A DNA stretch of 64,000 bases, taken from NCBI RefSeq assembly GCF_015624485.1, contig NZ_CP061378.1:930001-994000 (forward strand). Reading direction: 5' to 3'. Made by a program: the position numbers and the translations under genes. The stretch is from Bradyrhizobium genosp. L (lineage in GTDB: Bacteria > Pseudomonadota > Alphaproteobacteria > Rhizobiales > Xanthobacteraceae). This document shows, in pieces, positions 37,471 through 46,452 of the stretch (the first letter of the stretch is position 1; each line of letters starts with the position of its first letter). The notes beneath the pieces are model-generated. The model was not told the origin of the DNA and ran no database searches. It saw only the letters and a list, made by a program, of their open reading frames with translations.

Positions 37471-37500
37471 AAGCGGGATTGCGATGCGAGGAGGATCACC

Positions 37501-37758
37501 TCATCGCAAGCCGCCCGGCGACTTCACGCAACGGCATTTGTTGGCGTCCAGCGTCTGGTCCGGACCGAGGCAGACCAGGCCGCAGATGCGTGGATGATCC
37601 GACGTCGTCGAGGTGCAGGTGCACTTCTCCGCGTTGAATTTGTTCGGCGGAAAGCAGACCAGGCCGCAGAACGGAGGCGAGGCCGACTGCGCCGCCGCGC
37701 CGCAAACTCCAGCCACAAGGATAGCGGATGCAAAAAGCAATGACTTGACGTATCTCAA
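37501..37758 (-). CDS. Small secreted Cys-rich protein with internal duplication
   Basis: 85 residues. A signal peptide (MRYVKSLLFASAILVAGVCG, cleavage near AAAQS) leads into two near-identical halves: CGLVCFPPNKFNAEKCTC and CGLVCLGPDQTLDANKCRC. Each half has a C-x3-C ... C-x-C pattern, so four cysteines per unit, probably disulfides. TTG 37758 has an excellent AAGGAG 5 nt upstream; the open frame begins at another TTG 15 nt earlier. It is tail-to-tail with the SnoaL gene. The function is unknown; the motif is a candidate metal- or surface-binding repeat. Confidence 0.65.
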   Translation of the reverse strand: MRYVKSLLFASAILVAGVCGAAAQSASPPFCGLVCFPPNKFNAEKCTCTSTTSDHPRICGLVCLGPDQTLDANKCRCVKSPGGLR

Positions 37759-37773
37759 AGCGATCTCCTTCAA

Positions 37774-38500
37774 AAATCAGCGGCGACAATAATCTACTTT
37801 ACCGCAATATTCCGCCGGTCACAATGTGGAGTTGCGCGCGGGCCGGTTGAGAGATCGCTAGTCATCGAACGAGAGGTTCAGTGCAATGTCACCGCAATTC
37901 GCGATTGTTGGGCGGACGTTCGAATTTGCGCAAAAGGGCTGCATTCGTATTGAGAAGCTGATGGATCGAGAACTGAAGGCTTTCGATCCTTCGTTCAGCG
38001 AGGTCGATCAGTCTAAAGTTCGCTGTAACTCGACGGCTGCGCGAGAGGCGTCTGGGCTGTTTCGGAATAATGGAAGTGTACTTCTGATTTGCCCGACGTG
38101 TCAAGCGGTTTCGGAGCATGCGCAAGGCGTCGCGTCCGCACGATGCTCCTTTGCATGGGGTTGTTTTGCGAGTTTTGGGTCGCCGCCCGCGTATAGTGGC
38201 AGGGCGTGGCCGCGCCACGCGGTGCCCGAAGGGCGAAGCGTGGTGCCCCTGGCCGGCAATCGTTTAGTACCATAATTATTTGAAACTGAAGCGATTTTTA
38301 TCATCGATGGCTGCTGATACCAGCAGAAATACCAGCAAGCTGACGCGCGGTACAAGCTCGCAAAATAAAAACACCAGCTCTCCTGCAGCTAGCGCGACCC
38401 ATGCCGTCTCGGTCCCCACAAAGTCCCCGACCGGAATCGAACCCGCCTCTGAGTCGAAATCCGACGGGATCGACCGAACGTAGTATCGCGACGTGAAGGA
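37774..38500. other. Gene-poor island junction
   Basis: About 730 bp with no convincing gene. Codon use becomes irregular and the sequence is AT-richer than the flanking chromosome. It contains repeat-like pieces (GATTTGCCCGACGTGTCAAG near 38087) and, on the minus strand at 38423-38460, a T-arm-like GGGTTCGATTCCGG stretch. Open frames present (for example 37886-38275) show no recognisable protein. I read it as the left boundary of the inserted region. Confidence 0.5.
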
Positions 38501-38506
38501 GAGGTC

Positions 38507-38640
38507 TTGTCATGCGCGTCTCCCGACGCCGAGCGAGAGACCTACCTCGTGCTGGACGACTTCGGGGGGCGACTGGTTCGCTTGGCGCGAGACGCCGAAA
38601 GCATTAATCGCCCAACGCAATCCAGGATCTGTTGGACGTC
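38507..38640 (+). pseudogene. Fragment of a rhizobial hypothetical protein
   Basis: A short in-frame stretch, SPDAERETYLVLDDFGGRL, matches in my memory the start of a common rhizobial hypothetical protein of about 80 residues that occurs in mobile regions. Beyond that the frame continues without the expected remainder, so only a degraded fragment is present. Low certainty about the parent family; useful mainly as a sign of decay in this junction. Confidence 0.35.
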
Positions 38641-39002
38641 CAGTAACGATGGCGTGCAAATGGCCAACAACACGCTGAATAGGGCGCCGCGGATCACGGC
38701 CTGCGATACTGGCGCCGGCGTAAATTACTGCGCGCGCGCCTCCGCTCGACCGCGTCGATCCTGCTCAACGAGGAGGGCGCGTTCGACGGCGATGGAGTGA
38801 AAGCTCACCTCGCCCACGACACGGAGAAAAAAGTGCTGGCGCTGCGACGAGGTGGGTGGCGCTAGCTTGGTAAAGGCGACCGAGCAAATGCGACATCTAC
38901 AACCGTGCGGCCTCTTGGGCCGAAGTTGTTGAAATGCTGCATTGGTCTGATCGCCCGCGACAGCCTGCGCAGTCTCCTCCGCCCCGCTGCGCGGTCAGCA
39001 GC

Positions 39003-39245
39003 CTAGCTTGCTCTCGTTTCGACCCTCGGTAGCGAAGCGTGATATTCATCCACGCTGTCGAGGTCGATCAGGGTCTTGCCGCCCATCTTGTACGCCCTGA
39101 TACTCTCGTGGGCGATCAGTTCATAAGCCTTGGTCTTTCCAAATTTGCCATAGCGGCAACCGTCCTTGAACTCGACGAGCCGGCGCCCCTTGTTGCTATC
39201 ATTGTCAAGCATGGTTCCTGCACGAGTTTCGATGATCTCCGCCAT
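39003..39245 (-). CDS. Excisionase/AlpA-like helix-turn-helix protein
   Basis: About 80 residues from ATG 39245 (ATG 39212 gives 69). The C-terminal part, YGKFGKTKAYELIAHESIRA ... LIDLDSVDEYHASLP, has the MerR-like winged-helix excisionase pattern (a helix ending in Lys-Ala-Tyr, turn, recognition helix, and the ‘IDLDSVDEYHASLP’ wing). Such proteins direct excision or regulate integrases of genomic islands. No integrase gene is visible next to it, so the partner is lost or lies outside the window. Confidence 0.65.
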   Translation of the reverse strand: MAEIIETRAGTMLDNDSNKGRRLVEFKDGCRYGKFGKTKAYELIAHESIRAYKMGGKTLIDLDSVDEYHASLPRVETRAS

Positions 39246-39750
39246 AATCGGATCAAGCAACGCTGAGTGAGATCGGCATTTCCCTGGCACGACCCTGGTG
39301 TCTGAGCTGACTTACCAGGAAGGCGCAGCTCTTACTGCTGACTTGTTTCGACGCCATCTGCACGTAGCCCAATTGCCCATGATGCGTTTATCTACATCGC
39401 CTACGGCACCAAACAAAGGCTCCATCATGTCGCCGCTAACTCCTGCGCGCCGTAGCGTACAAATCGGAAGGATCCAAAGCGCCATTGAGACCTAGCACCA
39501 CAAACTGTGGAATAGGAGCTCGGCGGTTTGAGTAACCAAATTGTTCCATTTAAATCAATCACTTATATGGTACTCGCTTCGTTCCCGCGCTCGAATTTTG
39601 CGCGTGGGGAGAGCTCTGGGGAATGACCGCTCAATCCCCGGCGAGACATCCTCACCGCCGGGTATCCTCCTAAGGACTGATCGCGTGGGCTACCCGCGAT
39701 AGTTGTCTAGCGTCCACGGCCCGCTACAGTGCCGAGCATTGGGGGGACGT
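39246..39750. other. Spacer before defence island, no gene
   Basis: About 500 bp between the divergent excisionase-like gene and the first nuclease gene. No convincing ORF. It is AT-rich around 39535-39570 and contains the promoter candidate listed separately. The rest shows nothing I can assign. Confidence 0.5.
39541..39569 (+). promoter_or_regulatory. Candidate sigma-70 promoter for Cap4-SMC operon
   Basis: TTGTTC, a 17-nt spacer, then TATATG, in a locally AT-rich stretch about 180 nt upstream of the Cap4 gene start. This is a pattern match only; spacing is ideal but both boxes are imperfect. Confidence 0.3.
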
Positions 39751-40866
39751 ATGTCATTTGCAGAAAAGCTTGTTCAGACGCCGCGGCGAGAGAAGTCGGG
39801 CGAGACAGGATACGAGAGATACGATTATCAGGCGAGCTGGGGTCTCGCGCTCATCTTTGAAAGCCACAGTGACCTCGACGATTACGCAATTGCCTTTGAG
39901 TTCCACGACGACATTGTCCGGCTGAATAGCAGCTCCGCTCCAACGCGAGCCCGCTTCTATCAGGTCAAGACCAAGCTGAGCGGTCATTGGACGCTCACAA
40001 GTCTGAGCACCCAAAAGAAATCAAAGGATGGAACGTCGAAATTACCGTCCTTCATCGGGAAGATGCATGACAATTATGAGCTCTTTCCCGACGAAACCGA
40101 ACGCCTGAGTTTTGTCTCAAACCTGCCATGCGAATTTATTGATGCTGCTGCGACCGTTTGTTGTTTTGGCGATTGCGATCCGGACGACTTTGCAAAATTT
40201 CTCGCGAAGCTGAAAACCGAACGCCCATCCGCGACGGAGGACACCGCGAAGCTCATGCACTTCGTTCGCGCGGACCTCAGCCTTCACGATGCGTCCGCGC
40301 ACTTGAAGGGGATGATGCAGAATTTCGTGACGAGCCAGCTTGGGACCGTGATCTACAGTCCGGACACTCTGTATAAAACGATCATCGAGGAATGCCGGAC
40401 CAAGTCCAAGTATACGGGGTCCGTTCAAACATTTTCCGACCTCATCAAGCACAAGGCCATCACCAAGAGCCAGGTGGATGGTTGGCTTTCTCAGATACTG
40501 ACAACTCACGTGGTGCCGACGTGGGCAGATATCGCTGGTGACCTGACGTACAGCGCGCTTGAGAAGGCGGGCATCGCAAGAGAATGGAAACTCTACCGTA
40601 CTCTAGCGCTGGGTGCTGGTAATGAAGCGATCAACCGAGTTCGCGCACGCATCCGGACGGAGTTGAAAAAGCTGCAGGGTTCATCGCTTGAATTGACGCC
40701 GTTGACCGAACAGGTGTTTGGTCAGGTTTGGAGCTTTGCGAAGGCGACGATCTCGGAATTGAATGCGGGCCGTGCGAAGGCGATGATCATCTACGAGGTG
40801 TTGGACTATGACGCGTCAAGAGATGTACAAAAAGCTGATCAGAAGCCTGCGGACGCGCAGCCATGA
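39751..40866 (+). CDS. Cap4/DUF4297-type dsDNA nuclease, Lamassu-like effector
   Basis: 371 residues. The N-terminal domain matches the DUF4297/Cap4 PD-(D/E)XK nuclease: GETGYERYDYQ opening, acidic IAFEFHDDI (Glu50, Asp53-54) and catalytic FYQVKTK (Gln71-Lys73), followed by a Trp. The C-terminal ~200 residues are helical with no motif I recognise. ATG 39751 has a GGGGGGAC ribosome site. Its TGA overlaps the next gene's ATG (ATGA), so the two proteins are coupled. Cap4-SMC pairs are the core of Lamassu-type abortive-infection systems, in which the SMC partner activates the nuclease. The GC content is lower than in the chromosomal genes. Confidence 0.8.
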   Translation: MSFAEKLVQTPRREKSGETGYERYDYQASWGLALIFESHSDLDDYAIAFEFHDDIVRLNSSSAPTRARFYQVKTKLSGHWTLTSLSTQKKSKDGTSKLPSFIGKMHDNYELFPDETERLSFVSNLPCEFIDAAATVCCFGDCDPDDFAKFLAKLKTERPSATEDTAKLMHFVRADLSLHDASAHLKGMMQNFVTSQLGTVIYSPDTLYKTIIEECRTKSKYTGSVQTFSDLIKHKAITKSQVDGWLSQILTTHVVPTWADIAGDLTYSALEKAGIAREWKLYRTLALGAGNEAINRVRARIRTELKKLQGSSLELTPLTEQVFGQVWSFAKATISELNAGRAKAMIIYEVLDYDASRDVQKADQKPADAQP

Positions 40867-42554
40867 AAAACTTTCAATTAAAAAGGCTGTGTCTCTTGTC
40901 CGCACGGGAGAAAGCGGCGCGCGTAGTCGAGTTCAGTCCGACAACGACGGTCGTTCTCGGCGAAAATGACACGGGCAAATCCTGTCTCATAAAGTCTATC
41001 TATGCCGCGTTCGGCGCCGATCCGGCGAAGGTGAACCCGACGTGGCGCGATGCCAAGGTCGATATATTTGTAGATTTCACTGTCGATGGAGTGCCGCTTA
41101 GCATTCTGCGATCTGGGAACAACTACGCACTGTACGACGCCGGCGGTAAGGGCATCTGGTCCGGTACTGGCGTTACGCATGGGCTTGGTCCAGAGCTGGC
41201 ACGCTTGTTGAGTTTCGAACTCACACTCGCCACTCGCCAGAATGAACTATTGATCCCGCCACCCGCATTTCTCTTCCTGCCGTTCTATATTGATCAGGAT
41301 AGCAGTTGGGTGGGCAACTGGAATTCATTCTCAAATCTGCAGATGTTTCCGAACTATCGGAAGGACGTCGCAAATTTTCACGCCGGCTTGCGTCCTAATG
41401 AATATTATGAAGCCAAAGCTTTGAAAGCTGCATCCGATCGGGCACGAGAAGAATTGAAGGTTGAGCGACGGGCGCTAGATCGTGCTAGCAAGCGATTGCG
41501 ATCGACGCGTACACGCGTGCACTTCGATATCTCTCCTGATCAGTTCGTTGAGCAGATTGATGCGCTGGTGACCGAATGTCGAGGGTTGCAGGTCGAACAG
41601 GACAAAGCTCAGCGTGTTCTATCGGAGTTGAATTCGAAAAGAGCTATCCTCCAAGAGCAAGCCGCCATCGCGGAGAATGCTCTGGCCGATCTTGATGCTG
41701 ACTACGAATTCCTGCGACGTGAAAGCGAAGACGAGATCATTTGTCCGACGTGTGGCACCGTACATTCCAACGATTTCGCCAATAAATTCAGCCTAATATC
41801 GGATGTCGATACCTGCCGAGGGTTTCTCATTGAGGTTCGTCGAGAAATTGAAGCGGTAGACGTGCAAATATCTGACGAGAAGGAGCGACTGCGCGCGTTC
41901 TCGGACTCGATCGAGCGCATCACCAAAATTCTTGATGAGCAGAGAGGCGAGCTGAAGCTTCGCGATTTGATAGAAGGTGAAAGCGAAAAGCTAATGGATA
42001 CAGCGTTCGCCGCAGAGGGGAAGGACATTGATGCGCAAATAGGTGCGCAGGACATGAAATCCGACGAAGCCGCGCAGAGCATGAAGTCCTTTGATGACAA
42101 AAAACGGCAGGACAATATCAAGGGATACTACCTACAGCAGATGAACTCGTTTGTGCAGCAGCTTCAGGTACCCAACCTAAAAGAAGCTAGCTACAATGCG
42201 ATCGATAGCAAAATACAAGAAACAGGTAGTGATCTGCCACGAGCTCTCCTTGCTTACTACTACGCCTTCATCCACACGATGAAGCGCTTCTCTACGTCGG
42301 CTTTCTGTCCGATCGTGGTCGATACGCCCGTGCAGCAAGATCAAGACAAGACCAACGCCGCGCGCATGATCGGCTTTTGTCTCAATGAAGTTCCGACAGG
42401 TTCTCAATTGATCTTGGGTACGGTAAGCATGCACGGCGTCAAATATGATGGTCATGTTATCGCGACTGACACTAAGAACAAGCTGCTGAAGACCGATCAA
42501 TTCGATGAGGTTAGCGCGATTCTGGCGTCCTACTACATACAACTGCTTCAGTGA
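40863..42554 (+). CDS. SMC/Rad50-like ATPase with zinc hook (LmuB-like)
   Basis: 563 residues. Walker A VLGENDTGKSCL (33-40) at the N-terminus; coiled-coil stretch from about 180 to 290; a single CPTCG zinc-hook-like motif (Cys294, Cys297) near the middle; second coiled coil 320-375; then GSDLPRALLAYYYAF (signature-like, 455-469) and FCPIVVDTPVQQDQD (Walker B, 481-495). This split-head, coiled-coil, hook layout is that of SMC/RecN-like defence ATPases. It is expected to sense invading DNA or replication intermediates and release the Cap4 nuclease. It differs from well-known LmuB by its shortness; it could be an ABC-3C-type ATPase instead. Confidence 0.75.
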   Translation: MKNFQLKRLCLLSAREKAARVVEFSPTTTVVLGENDTGKSCLIKSIYAAFGADPAKVNPTWRDAKVDIFVDFTVDGVPLSILRSGNNYALYDAGGKGIWSGTGVTHGLGPELARLLSFELTLATRQNELLIPPPAFLFLPFYIDQDSSWVGNWNSFSNLQMFPNYRKDVANFHAGLRPNEYYEAKALKAASDRAREELKVERRALDRASKRLRSTRTRVHFDISPDQFVEQIDALVTECRGLQVEQDKAQRVLSELNSKRAILQEQAAIAENALADLDADYEFLRRESEDEIICPTCGTVHSNDFANKFSLISDVDTCRGFLIEVRREIEAVDVQISDEKERLRAFSDSIERITKILDEQRGELKLRDLIEGESEKLMDTAFAAEGKDIDAQIGAQDMKSDEAAQSMKSFDDKKRQDNIKGYYLQQMNSFVQQLQVPNLKEASYNAIDSKIQETGSDLPRALLAYYYAFIHTMKRFSTSAFCPIVVDTPVQQDQDKTNAARMIGFCLNEVPTGSQLILGTVSMHGVKYDGHVIATDTKNKLLKTDQFDEVSAILASYYIQLLQ

Positions 42555-42749
42555 ACGGGGCCTCATCTCGATCCATCCGTGAGACCTGCTGGAAACCGCC
42601 AGGCGGGTCAGGTGGCGGCCGGCTGCCGGAGCTGCCTCAACGCCTTTCCGGCCGAAGTGTGCTTTTGACCCATTTTTGGACCTCCGGCAGCCCCTACCTC
42701 GGGGCTCGCACGCAAGCCGCGGCGGTTATACGATTTTCTTCGTGAGTTG

Positions 42750-45557
42750 ATGGACATTAAGCCGTTTTACGATCAATTGCCGGCAATGACTCAAATGGGG
42801 GACGGTACCTTGGAGTCCAGTGACGAAAAACGCGAAATTGTACTCAAGGTGGGAGAAGAAATTCTCACCGCCCTCAAAAGCATTGCCGATGGAGCGCGTT
42901 CTAATCTCGAGAGTCGACCATTTGGACTTTCTATTGATGGTGTTTTGAACCGCTCGAATACGATGGTTGGCGTAGGGAATCCGGAGCGGTTCGCCCACGC
43001 TCAGAACGCAGGTTTGCGCGAGGCGCTGCGCAGACTTTTGCTTGAGCCGTGTATCGCGCGCGTCGAAGTCGAATGGAAGAACGAGGCCCGACCTCCGCAG
43101 ACACTCTATTTCGCGCGTCTATCCGCAGCGGGCCTGAATGATGCGGTGAAAGGCGCGCATTTCGTGACCTCGCTAGACGATCTTGGTCACCTCGCGGAGC
43201 ATGAGGCTGGCGAGACTGTGACCTTGGATGTCCGTAATCGCGAACGAACGGCCCGCATTCTGAAGAGGACGGTTTGGTCGCCGCGGGAACAATCCGCGGG
43301 TTGGGACGCGCTGGTTGACGATTTTGAGTCCGCTCCATGGGGTGCATTGCACGAGCTTCTGAAGCAAGACTCCCTACTTCAGGCGCTGAAACTCCTTCGC
43401 GAAGGTGACGTTTCGGCGGAAGACATTCTGGGGCGGATTTTGCAGCAGGCGGCCGCCGCCCAATCTGACAGCCAGCGCATCCGACGAAGAACCATCGACA
43501 GGATCGCTCTCCGGGATCGGCCGATTCTGAACAAGTTTCAGGGAGCAATCTTTCGATTGCCGCTAAACAAGCAGGTTATGCTGTTTGGCCCGCCCGGATC
43601 AGGAAAGACGACCACGCTGATCCGGCGGTTGTCACAGAAGCGGACATTGGAAGCGTTGTCGGACTCGGACAAAGCGTTGGTGACCCGTGCGGGCGTTGAT
43701 GTAGCGAGCACAAACAGTTGGGCGATGTTTTCGCCTGGCGAACTGCTGAAGCAATATCTTGGCGACGCATTCAATAAGCAGGGAGTGCCGGACGCCGGCA
43801 ATGTCCGCACTTGGGCTAAGGAGAGGCTCGATCTCGCGCGTAACGTGCTAAACATTCTGCGGTCGGCCAACTCCGGTCGCTTCCAACTCGCCGATATCCA
43901 TCTACTTGCCGATCAATCGAGCGCCGCGCGGTCGAGCCTCCATGACGAGTTCGCGACCTTTGCGGGGGCGGATCTGATCCGAAGGTTTGACGGTGCGTTG
44001 ACAAGTCTGCAAGGGTCCAATGATGAACGCGCCAGGGGTATTGCGACCAGGATTCGAGCCGAGCTTAGACAAGGTAACGAGTCCAGCATCGACGATATGC
44101 TGGCGGTCGTCATGCAGGCGACGGAACTCCACGAAGAGGTTAAGCGTCTCGGCGACCTGATCACCGCAGAGTTGAGAAAGATCAACAATCTTCTGCTAAA
44201 TCAAAACAAGGGCCTGCTCCAGGAACTCGCTTCCCTCTCTTCGCCCCGGTCATCGGAGCATGACGACGATGATGAGGATGACGATGACGATGACGAAACA
44301 AGCCAGGTCCTAGCGTCCACAGGGACCTCAGAGGCGCGCTCACTGAATGTTCTCTGGAACGCCCTCCGGAATTGGGCGCGTTCCGTCGCAGAAGGCCGGC
44401 GGTCACTCGGCGGACAATCGGCCAGGGTCATCGAACTGATCGGCAAGCGGCTGCCCTCCGACAACGTTTTCGTACCGATCGGCAAGAACATCGCGACACG
44501 GTCGTGGTTGAGGTCGCTACTCCAGGCGCCGCGCTCTTCAGTACTTGGCTTGCCCGGTGCCTATTCGCGGTTTCGTCGCCAAATGATCCGGGAAGGCAGG
44601 CACTACACTTCGGATGAAGCGGTTGCCGAAGCCGCAAGCCGCAGCTTGATCTCTCCCGGTGAGGTCGACATCGTCCTGCTGGCAATGCTTCGAAACGCAC
44701 GCCGCGTGATACGCAACGTGGATGCGAGACACGACGGCGCAGTCAGGTATGACTGGCTCGAAACGATACGCAGCCGTTACCTCGCTCAGGTTTTTGTTGA
44801 CGAAGCTACGGATCTCTCCGCCGTCCAGCTTGCATGCACGATCGAGCTTGCCCATCCAGAACTGCGCTCGTGGTTTGCATGTGGCGATTTGCGCCAGCGG
44901 GTGACGTCGTCTGGCATTCAGAGTGAAGTCGAGATTGACTGGCTGAGTCGTGTGTCGGGAGCCCAGATTGATATCCGCAAGATTGATATCGGCTACAGAC
45001 AGAGCCGGAAGCTTCGCCAATTTTCGGACGCTCTAGCAGAGCTGCTCGACCCGGGTGCACAGAAGACGCGATCTCCGTCGGAAACCGAAGAAGCGGATGT
45101 GTGGCCGGTACTCGCGGAAGGTGTTTCTGACACGGCGCTTGGAACCTGGCTTGCCGATCGCATTGATGAGGTCGAACAGTCAGTCGGGTCGCTACCTTCT
45201 ATCGCCGTTTTCGTTGACGGTGACGACCTCATTGATCCGCTGGTAAATGCAACGCGGACCGCGTTGGCGGAGCGCAACATTACCATCGTCGGGTGCAAGG
45301 AAGGGCGGGTGGTTGGCGATGCAAGCGAGGTGCGTGTCTTCGATATCCAGCATATCAAAGGTCTGGAATTTGAAGCAGTCTTCTTCATTGGAGTCGACGG
45401 ACTTGCCCGCCGCCTTAAAGAGCTCTTCCCGCGCTATCTTTACGTTGGCGTCACGCGAGCCGCGACCTATCTGGGAGTGACCTGCGAGGGGCGCTTGCCC
45501 GCAATCCTCGAACCATTGCGACCTCAATTCAGCGATCGTGTCGATTGGCGCTCGTGA
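42750..45557 (+). CDS. SF1 (UvrD-like) helicase with N-terminal extension and poly-Asp linker
   Basis: 935 residues from ATG 42750. The N-terminal 260 residues show no motif I know. Then helicase motifs: Walker A LFGPPGSGKTTTL (280-287), an insertion with a helical region and an acidic run of 12 Asp/Glu (about 505-516), motif II VFVDEATDLSAVQ (681-), motif III FACGDLRQR, IGYRQSRKLRQF, motif V QHIKGLEFEAVFFIG and motif VI LYVGVTRAATYLGV. It is about 195 bp downstream of the SMC gene and 73 bp upstream of the zinc-Mrr gene. Whether it belongs to the Lamassu-like pair or forms its own system with the next gene is open. Confidence 0.75.
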   Translation: MDIKPFYDQLPAMTQMGDGTLESSDEKREIVLKVGEEILTALKSIADGARSNLESRPFGLSIDGVLNRSNTMVGVGNPERFAHAQNAGLREALRRLLLEPCIARVEVEWKNEARPPQTLYFARLSAAGLNDAVKGAHFVTSLDDLGHLAEHEAGETVTLDVRNRERTARILKRTVWSPREQSAGWDALVDDFESAPWGALHELLKQDSLLQALKLLREGDVSAEDILGRILQQAAAAQSDSQRIRRRTIDRIALRDRPILNKFQGAIFRLPLNKQVMLFGPPGSGKTTTLIRRLSQKRTLEALSDSDKALVTRAGVDVASTNSWAMFSPGELLKQYLGDAFNKQGVPDAGNVRTWAKERLDLARNVLNILRSANSGRFQLADIHLLADQSSAARSSLHDEFATFAGADLIRRFDGALTSLQGSNDERARGIATRIRAELRQGNESSIDDMLAVVMQATELHEEVKRLGDLITAELRKINNLLLNQNKGLLQELASLSSPRSSEHDDDDEDDDDDDETSQVLASTGTSEARSLNVLWNALRNWARSVAEGRRSLGGQSARVIELIGKRLPSDNVFVPIGKNIATRSWLRSLLQAPRSSVLGLPGAYSRFRRQMIREGRHYTSDEAVAEAASRSLISPGEVDIVLLAMLRNARRVIRNVDARHDGAVRYDWLETIRSRYLAQVFVDEATDLSAVQLACTIELAHPELRSWFACGDLRQRVTSSGIQSEVEIDWLSRVSGAQIDIRKIDIGYRQSRKLRQFSDALAELLDPGAQKTRSPSETEEADVWPVLAEGVSDTALGTWLADRIDEVEQSVGSLPSIAVFVDGDDLIDPLVNATRTALAERNITIVGCKEGRVVGDASEVRVFDIQHIKGLEFEAVFFIGVDGLARRLKELFPRYLYVGVTRAATYLGVTCEGRLPAILEPLRPQFSDRVDWRS

Positions 45558-45630
45558 TAGGGCTGCTCATGCAGCCCCTACCGGCGGTTAAGAACGAGCG
45601 GTTTCTGACCCGAAAGAGGCGGGCGAAAAA

Positions 45631-46431
45631 TTGTTCTGGAATTACCAAGCACAAACCCAAACAGAGCCGGTTCTTGAGAGCGTGTTTGCTTCACGGCAGT
45701 GCCCCTGCTGTAGGTCACATCCGCAATTGTGTCCCGCAGACGAGCGCCAGGACAGTGATGGTCGGCGATTTTCTGAGTCTGTTGAGGTGCTCACCTGCTC
45801 ATTTTGCGGCTGGTGGTTCGCATTCAAGGATATGTGGGATAGCTCCTGCGGGTCCGTTCCGGACAGGGCGCTGCGGACCGTACAGGCCGGCGGTGCGGCC
45901 TTAGCAACGTTTTCACCAGCTCTTGATCAATCTCAAATCGGGCTTTTGGCCAGGGAGATCGAACAACATCTCTTGGGACGAGGAAGTGCTGATGAATGGG
46001 CAACTCTTGAAGACGCCAGCGCGGCAATTCTTAGAGAGTTTGGCTACGAGGCCCGCGGCACCGCGCGCTCAAAGGACGGCGGCGTCGACATAGTGGTTCA
46101 GCATCCCCGCGGCGGCCCCACCGCGATCTACGCCCAGATAAAGCACACGAGAAACAAGGTCGGAGTTCGAGTGTTGCGCGAACTTATTGGCACGATGGGC
46201 ATTCATGCGACCAACAGCGGCCTGCTGGTAACATCTTCAGTATTCACAGCCGGTGTCTTTAGGGAAACCGAGATGGCCGCTCAGAGCGGCTTTTTCGTCG
46301 AATTAGTTGACGGCGCGAGGCTTCTGGCGTCATTGCGGCTCACGTATCGAACAGCTGCACCTACTGTAGCCGAGATACTCGATGTCGCGCGACCGAACGT
46401 GATCATCCTGTCCGGTGAATTCGATGTTTGA
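45631..46431 (+). CDS. Zinc-ribbon Mrr-type restriction endonuclease
   Basis: 266 residues from TTG 45631. The N-terminal CPCC ... CPAD ... LTCSFCGWWF (Cys 24, 27, 56, 59) forms a zinc ribbon. The C-terminal half is an Mrr-type nuclease: REFGYEARGTARSKDGGVDI (catalytic Asp153), YAQIKHTRNKVG (Gln169, Lys171) and LRELIGTMGIHATNSGLLVT, as in type IV enzymes that cut modified DNA. No methyltransferase is adjacent. It is the last gene on the plus strand here and lies tail-to-tail, 21 bp away, with another Mrr gene. Confidence 0.75.
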   Translation: MFWNYQAQTQTEPVLESVFASRQCPCCRSHPQLCPADERQDSDGRRFSESVEVLTCSFCGWWFAFKDMWDSSCGSVPDRALRTVQAGGAALATFSPALDQSQIGLLAREIEQHLLGRGSADEWATLEDASAAILREFGYEARGTARSKDGGVDIVVQHPRGGPTAIYAQIKHTRNKVGVRVLRELIGTMGIHATNSGLLVTSSVFTAGVFRETEMAAQSGFFVELVDGARLLASLRLTYRTAAPTVAEILDVARPNVIILSGEFDV

Positions 46432-46452
46432 AGTCCCGCGCCTCGGCCACCC

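Noticed and set aside
37886..38275. 129-codon plus-strand frame
   Set aside because: No ribosome site, no domain, and irregular codon use in a decayed region.
38423..38460. Possible tRNA on the minus strand
   Set aside because: The T-arm-like stretch has a stem mismatch, and no matching 5' acceptor arm or canonical anticodon arm is found; kept only as a possible attachment-site relic.
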